Of a stretch of DNA of 64,000 nt, positions 60,612 through 64,000 are shown one piece after another; position 1 is the first letter of the stretch; the number at the start of each line of letters is the position of its first letter. Source of the stretch: Sphingomonadaceae bacterium OTU29LAMAA1 (lineage in GTDB: Bacteria; Pseudomonadota; Alphaproteobacteria; Sphingomonadales; Sphingomonadaceae); NCBI GenBank assembly GCA_024072375.1, contig CP099617.1, positions 1,902,001 to 1,966,000 of the forward strand, given 5' to 3'. The notes below the pieces were generated by a model that saw nothing but the letters and a program-made list of their open reading frames with translations, was not told the origin of the DNA and made no database searches. Position numbers and translations under genes: made by a program.

Positions 60612-60808
60612 AGGCACCAATCAAGCTGTTCGTCGACGAGTTGGAGGCGATCAATAAGGCACAGCACGACGGGGAGGGCTGGGTGCTGCCGGACGGCGTG
60701 CCAGCTAATCTTCGGGAGCGGCTCACGATGAAGCGCATGGTCCGATATTGGGCGAACCGTTGGCAACTCACGCCGGCTGGTTTCGCACGGAGCAAGATGT
60801 TTCGGTAG
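60608..60808 (+). CDS. Small hypothetical protein
   Basis: 66 residues from a TTG overlapping the previous stop. It contains LFVDELEAINKAQHDGEGWV, LPDGVPANLRERLTMKRMVR and YWANRWQLTPAGFARSKMF, a phage-like or toxin/antitoxin-sized protein without a recognised domain. Start codon uncertain; composition looks coding. Confidence 0.45.
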   Translation: MKAPIKLFVDELEAINKAQHDGEGWVLPDGVPANLRERLTMKRMVRYWANRWQLTPAGFARSKMFR

Positions 60809-60818
60809 CCGACCGGCG

Positions 60819-61070
60819 CTACGCTGAGGTGTCGGACCAAGCACCGGACTTGCGCAGCTGGCGAATGATGCCGTTGAAGGATGCGGTCACTGATTGCGAC
60901 CGGCCGATGTCATGGCCACCCCTGCCGCCCTCCCAGAACTGTACCAGCGGCCAGCGCTCAGGGCAGTGACGCCACAGACACCGCAACGCCAACCGGAACG
61001 GCGCATCCGCTTCGTCGAGCTGCTTGCCCGCGGTCATAGCGGACCGCAGGATCTGAACAGAAAGCTCCAT
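60819..61070 (-). CDS. Small hypothetical protein
   Basis: 83 residues from MELSVQILRSAMT (the ATG at 61094 is an alternative). A conserved-looking part LALRCLWRHCPERWPLVQFW then EGGRGGHDIGRSQSV and NGIIRQLRKSGAW is rich in Trp and Cys. Not recognised. It is convergent with the gene ending at 60808. Confidence 0.45.
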   Translation of the reverse strand: MELSVQILRSAMTAGKQLDEADAPFRLALRCLWRHCPERWPLVQFWEGGRGGHDIGRSQSVTASFNGIIRQLRKSGAWSDTSA

Positions 61071-61139
61071 CGTGATTCGATCCTGCCGGCGCATCGGTCT
61101 ACGGAACGAAACAGAAACAACAACGCAAGCGATTCGACC

Positions 61140-61325
61140 ATGGCCCGCTGCCGCCTATGTACCAGCAACGACGATGACGCGGTGATCGAACACCTCGCTG
61201 AGAAGCTATGGGACAGCCGGATTGAGCGACTTGAAGGGCCGTGGGCATGGGCTGATGCGGGCGCGACCTGGCAGGCCGCGTTCCGCGAGATGGCTGTGGC
61301 AGCACGGCAGGCGCTGACGGACTGA
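61140..61325 (+). CDS. Small hypothetical protein
   Basis: 61 residues from the ATG at 61140: ARCRLCTSNDDDAVIEHLAE, KLWDSRIERLEGPWAWADAG, ATWQAAFREMAVAARQALTD. A Cys-x-x-Cys at the N-terminus could bind metal. The remainder is helical. The longer upstream frame has poor composition. Confidence 0.45.
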   Translation: MARCRLCTSNDDDAVIEHLAEKLWDSRIERLEGPWAWADAGATWQAAFREMAVAARQALTD

Positions 61326-61418
61326 GACTCGTTCCTTCACGAAGCGTGTGGTAAACGGCGGATGGACAAGGATGTTAATATGCACCATTGGCGCGCTTCA
61401 CTTTGGAAGGGCCTTTCC

Positions 61419-61661
61419 ATGATTCGTAAGTATCTCGCGGCCGTCGCTGCCACTGCTCTCGTCGCTGCGCCGGTCGCAGCGGCTCCTGCCAATTCGGCTG
61501 CTAGCCTCTCGGTGGCGAAGTCGGTCCGCACTGGTTCGACGTCGGCAAAGAAGAACGAGCTCGCTGGTGGCGGCATCATCATCGCCATCCTGGCTGCCGT
61601 TGCTGTTGGCGCGGGCATCTGGGCCGTTGCTGATAGCGATGACAAGGCAGACAGCAACTAA
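61419..61661 (+). CDS. Small exported/membrane protein, sphingomonad type
   Basis: 80 residues from MIRKYLAAVAATALVAAPVA, a cleavable signal peptide (to about PVAAA), then a short Ser/Lys linker, a Gly/Ile/Ala membrane segment (AGGGIIIAILAAVAVGAGIW) and a charged tail (DSDDKADSN). GGAAGG lies 10 bases before the ATG. Similar short proteins recur in sphingomonads with unknown role. A strong terminator follows. Confidence 0.65.
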   Translation: MIRKYLAAVAATALVAAPVAAAPANSAASLSVAKSVRTGSTSAKKNELAGGGIIIAILAAVAVGAGIWAVADSDDKADSN

Positions 61662-61729
61662 GGTTTAGCCGCTTCGCCTCCCCGTTCCCAAGACGCGGGT
61701 GGAGCAGTTGAATGAACGCTTTGCGTTCC

Positions 61730-61751
61730 AAAGGGGGCTTCGGCCCCCTTT
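61730..61751. terminator. Rho-independent terminator
   Basis: AAAGGGGGC-TTCG-GCCCCCTTT, a perfect nine-base stem with the very stable TTCG loop, followed by GTTGTGT on the plus side and preceded by TCCA. It terminates the gene ending at 61661 and may also stop the convergent lipoprotein gene. Confidence 0.85.
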
Positions 61752-61764
61752 GTTGTGTCTGGGT

Positions 61765-62079
61765 TCAGCTTCCTGCGGTGCTCTCGATCGCCGCGGTTGC
61801 CGCTTCCGCCTGCTTCAGCGCCGCCAGCTGCTCTGCGGTCGTGCTCAACAGACGCGCGGCGAGCAGGGCGCGCTCCGCCAGCGACATAGCCAGGCGCAGC
61901 CGAGCCGCACGCGCCGACGAGAGATACGGCAGCACGAGGTCAGCGGCGCCGCCGATCCGGTCGTAGGCCGCTTGGGCGCGATCAATCTGCGGCGCGACCT
62001 GCGCGGCCGTTGGCATGGTGGCGCAGCTGGCGAGCGCCATCGACGCCGCGGCGAGCGCGGCGATCAGCATCCTGTTCAT
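61765..62079 (-). CDS. Small lipoprotein (possible Rz1-like spanin of the lysis module)
   Basis: 104 residues from the ATG at 62079, which has GGAGAGA five bases upstream. Signal with lipobox ALASCATM (Cys about 17), then an almost entirely helical Ala/Arg/Glu-rich mature part (SSARAARLRLAMSLAERALL, TTAEQLAALKQAEAATAAIE). In orientation it follows the lysozyme gene, so an outer-membrane spanin-like role is possible, though most Rz1 proteins are Pro-rich, which this is not. Confidence 0.6.
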   Translation of the reverse strand: MNRMLIAALAAASMALASCATMPTAAQVAPQIDRAQAAYDRIGGAADLVLPYLSSARAARLRLAMSLAERALLAARLLSTTAEQLAALKQAEAATAAIESTAGS

Positions 62080-62191
62080 CATTCTCTCCTGAGATGCCGC
62101 GGTCGAAACTGACACACGGTCAATAGTTGCTGAAACCGCCGCAATAGGTTCGGCCATGGGAGCTTAACGGGAAGGCTGGCATCACCCCGAA

Positions 62192-62350
62192 ATGGTTCTT
62201 TCAGTTACGTTTCTCGTTGCCGTCGTCGTCGTAGGTGCGGCTGGTGTATTCATGATGCGCCGTAAGGCCGAGCAGCGCCGCCGGCTTGAGGCGCGACGTC
62301 TGCGGCAGGAGAGAGACCAGATTGCCTGGGAGGCAATGCGGAGCAGGTGA
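62192..62350 (+). CDS. Very small membrane protein with coiled-coil tail
   Basis: 52 residues: VLSVTFLVAVVVVGAAGVFM is a single membrane helix, followed by a basic helical tail (RRKAEQRRRLEARRLRQERD, QIAWEAMRSR). This N-in anchor with Arg/Glu-rich coiled coil looks like a small inner-membrane (i-spanin-like) protein, but it reads opposite to the lysozyme. No good ribosome site is visible. Confidence 0.4.
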   Translation: MVLSVTFLVAVVVVGAAGVFMMRRKAEQRRRLEARRLRQERDQIAWEAMRSR

Positions 62351-62565
62351 ACAGCGGGTGTCGATCCGGTTCAGCGCAGCCTCTGGGTGCGCAGCCTATG
62401 GCGGCCGGCATGAAGCGCCTGGTCGTCTGGATGGTGGATGTGTGGGCCCGGCTCAGGTTTGCGGCGAGGGCGGCGTCGGCACCCTCGATCAAGCGCCGTC
62501 GGCGAGGGCGGCGGGAGCCGCCGAGACGGCCTGCTCGATCCAACCAGCGTGACCGGCGCCGGTGA
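62347..62565 (+). CDS. Possible small basic protein
   Basis: A 72-residue frame starting GTG in a four-base overlap with the preceding small gene. From MKRLVVWMVDVWARLRFAAR onward it is amphipathic and then strongly basic (IKRRRRGRREPPRRP). Could be real and coupled, or chance in GC-rich DNA. Confidence 0.25.
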   Translation: MNSGCRSGSAQPLGAQPMAAGMKRLVVWMVDVWARLRFAARAASAPSIKRRRRGRREPPRRPARSNQRDRRR

Positions 62566-63093
62566 TTAGCGGACGTCGCCCATAGTCAGGCGCGCCACCT
62601 CCGACATGTTGCCCCGGTACAGCGCGGCTTCCGCAGCCCGCCTGCGGACCAACCCGTTTGACACTTTCCCGGCTGCCCGCGTCCACGATCCGAACGCGAG
62701 TGCTGCGGCGTCGTGCTTACCCGCACGGTGCGACTTCAGCACCTGCGACTGACGGAAGCCCTGCTTCATGCCTGGCAGCCAGATGCGCGGCCCGGTGCCT
62801 ATATTGTACGCGAGGGCGACCATCGCGCCGAACTGGGCCGGCGTCGTAGCCGCGGTGCCGATCGCGGCATCCACGACGGCAGCGAAGTCGCGCGCGAGCA
62901 GCTGGGCGAACATCTCGTCCGCCTGAACCTGCGTGATCCGATCACCCATCCGGACGGGACGGCCGTCGGGATAGTAAGTCATCCCCCAGCCGATCGTCGG
63001 CTTGTCGGCAGGGCAGCGGTACGCGACCAGGCGGCATTCCTCGAAATGGTGCATGAGGGCGAGCGCCTTCGGCCCCACCTTGCGGTTGGTCAT
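62566..63093 (-). CDS. Phage-type lysozyme (endolysin), GH24 family
   Basis: 175 residues. ALMHHFEECRLVAYRCPADK then PTIGWG carries the catalytic Glu (FEECRL) and the TIGWG motif of T4-type lysozymes; VDAAIGTAATTPAQFGAMVA then LAYNIGTG and GLVRRRAAEAALYRG complete the fold. No signal peptide is seen, so release would need a holin; two small membrane proteins are encoded just upstream. It hydrolyses peptidoglycan for host lysis. Confidence 0.9.
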   Translation of the reverse strand: MTNRKVGPKALALMHHFEECRLVAYRCPADKPTIGWGMTYYPDGRPVRMGDRITQVQADEMFAQLLARDFAAVVDAAIGTAATTPAQFGAMVALAYNIGTGPRIWLPGMKQGFRQSQVLKSHRAGKHDAAALAFGSWTRAAGKVSNGLVRRRAAEAALYRGNMSEVARLTMGDVR

Positions 63094-63217
63094 GGTCGAT
63101 CCTCTCTATAATTTTGACCCGGCGTTAACCGGCGCAGCCGTATCGTTCGGGCGGGCGTCGATAGACCCCGAACAGGATGCTCCCGGCCCGTCCCCCGACC
63201 ACCGGGGGCATCTTGCT

Positions 63218-63625
63218 TCAGCCGTTCGGCTTGTCCTCAGCGCCGGGTATGCGCGACTGCACGAAGTTCATCGCCAGCGTGATCAGGCTGACCCCCATCG
63301 CGCCGATGCCGGTGCCGTAGATCAGCGCCAGCGCAGGATCGGGCCTCAGCCGCATGACGGCTCCCGCGGTGATCATCAGCGCCAGCGCCGAGACCGGCAG
63401 ATCGATGTTCCAGCGATGCTCGGCACGATCCTTCTGCGACACGTACAGGCGCACTGCGATGCACGCGCAAATCCCGGCGATCATGCTGCCCGCTTCGAAA
63501 GGATTGCCGAGAAAGTGCCAGACGGTCGGGCCGTCCGGTCGAACGGTGCCGTCCCCGCCCTTGGCGAGAGCGGCAGCGGCAAGTGGTATTAATGCCCCCA
63601 TGGTGGCCCCCGCTTTCCAGATCAT
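63218..63625 (-). CDS. Small membrane protein of the lysis module (holin-like)
   Basis: 135 residues from the ATG at 63625, which overlaps the upstream stop (ATGA). Hydrophobic segments: GALIPLAAAALA, GSMIAGICACIAVRLYV, VSALALMITAGAVM and LIYGTGIGAMGVSLITLAMN. Four-helix size and location before the lysozyme gene suggest a holin or phage-holin-like protein, but the family is not recognised. Confidence 0.6.
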   Translation of the reverse strand: MIWKAGATMGALIPLAAAALAKGGDGTVRPDGPTVWHFLGNPFEAGSMIAGICACIAVRLYVSQKDRAEHRWNIDLPVSALALMITAGAVMRLRPDPALALIYGTGIGAMGVSLITLAMNFVQSRIPGAEDKPNG

Positions 63626-64000
63626 CGAGTGGACACCACGCCGAGCGCGGCAATCAGGCTGAGCAGCGCTATGCCTGCGGGGCGCTTCAGCATTGGAAGC
63701 GATGCCCATAGCTGGATAGGCAGTGGGCGACGGCGCAACTGCGGTACCATGCCGCGCGACGTCAGGTAGAGGATACCGAGACCGGCCACGCCGAAGCACA
63801 TCGCCGGAAGGTCGAGGAAACGCTGTAGCGTAAGGAACCAGCCAGTTCCCGCGGGATTGCGCGGGTCCCAGTTCCACAGCGCCATTGCCGATCCGCCCCG
63901 CGTGATCGCGATTCCGAGCGCGAAGCACAGGCCCGCCCAGCGCCAGATCGTCACGGGATGGTTCCGAAGATCCTTCCCCCAGTTGCGCGCAATCCCGCGC
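63622..64000 (-). CDS. Small membrane protein, 5' truncated by window edge
   Basis: The frame remains open to the window edge (RGIARNWGKDLRNHPVTIWR precedes the first possible internal start, a GTG at 63954), so the true start probably lies outside. Three hydrophobic segments (WAGLCFALGIAITRGG, LPAMCFGVAGLGILYLT, GIALLSLIAALGVV). It is coupled to the holin-like gene. Probably a phage structural or lysis-module protein; not recognised. Confidence 0.6.
   Translation of the reverse strand, partial: RGIARNWGKDLRNHPVTIWRWAGLCFALGIAITRGGSAMALWNWDPRNPAGTGWFLTLQRFLDLPAMCFGVAGLGILYLTSRGMVPQLRRRPLPIQLWASLPMLKRPAGIALLSLIAALGVVSTR

Noticed and set aside
1..64000. CRISPR array or intact insertion sequence
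   Set aside because: No regularly spaced direct repeats, cas genes or transposase genes were seen.

Overview
The window is high-GC alphaproteobacterial DNA, most likely from a Sphingomonas-like member of the Sphingomonadaceae. The pointers are the TonB-receptor and polysaccharide-lyase clusters, a Ros/MucR regulator, the arrangement of the flagellar genes, CsbD-like and entericidin-like small proteins, and copper-resistance genes of sphingomonad type. This assignment rests on protein content only; no rRNA or tRNA gene was seen.

Layout. 1-3.6 kb: the 3' part of a GH2 glycosidase followed by a SASA-type acetylesterase. 3.7-6.7 kb: a DUF2231 membrane protein, a PQQ-dependent sugar dehydrogenase lipoprotein and an outer-membrane barrel. 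7.1-9.9 kb: copA-copB copper resistance, then a convergent SDR. 10.7-14.6 kb: a block of small stress/envelope proteins (lipoprotein, two CsbD-like proteins, membrane protein, entericidin) around a multi-PAS LuxR-type regulator. 14.7-25.8 kb: a pectin/rhamnogalacturonan utilisation locus made of a GntR regulator, PL10 pectate lyase, a GH105-DUF4861 fusion, a large TonB receptor, a six-hairpin glycosidase and a PL22 oligogalacturonate lyase. FadR-type operator candidates lie upstream of its transcription units.

25.9-33.2 kb: two multidomain glycosyltransferases (one fused to an FkbM-like and one to a second methyltransferase-like domain), a TPR-GT41 (OGT-like) glycosyltransferase and a penicillin-acylase-family Ntn hydrolase. 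33.6-38.4 kb: a DUF4142 protein and a siderophore-receptor operon with a PepSY reductase. 38.6 kb: a MucR-type regulator without zinc-ligand cysteines. 39.2-56.7 kb: a flagellar locus with motA/motB, flgL-K-J-I-H-G-F-E-D-C-B on the minus strand, a divergent MotA-like/MotB-like/flgA operon, flgM-flgN and a transglycosylase-flhA-fliA operon. I read three sigma-54 promoter candidates and one sigma-28 candidate here. They fit a cascade in which sigma-54 turns on hook-basal-body genes and fliA, and FliA turns on flgM.

56.7-59.2 kb: msrA, galE and a PAP2 phosphatase; a 192-bp terminal-inverted-repeat element sits exactly at the convergent galE/PAP2 stop codons. 59.2-64 kb: an accessory region of small, mostly unrecognised genes ending in a phage-type lysis module (GH24 lysozyme, two small membrane proteins, a small lipoprotein) that runs off the right edge.

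The least explained parts are the second stator-like pair next to flgA, the glycosyltransferase-methyltransferase fusions beside an OGT homologue, the insertion at galE/PAP2 and the right-hand lysis region. I found no CRISPR array, complete insertion sequence, tRNA or rRNA.
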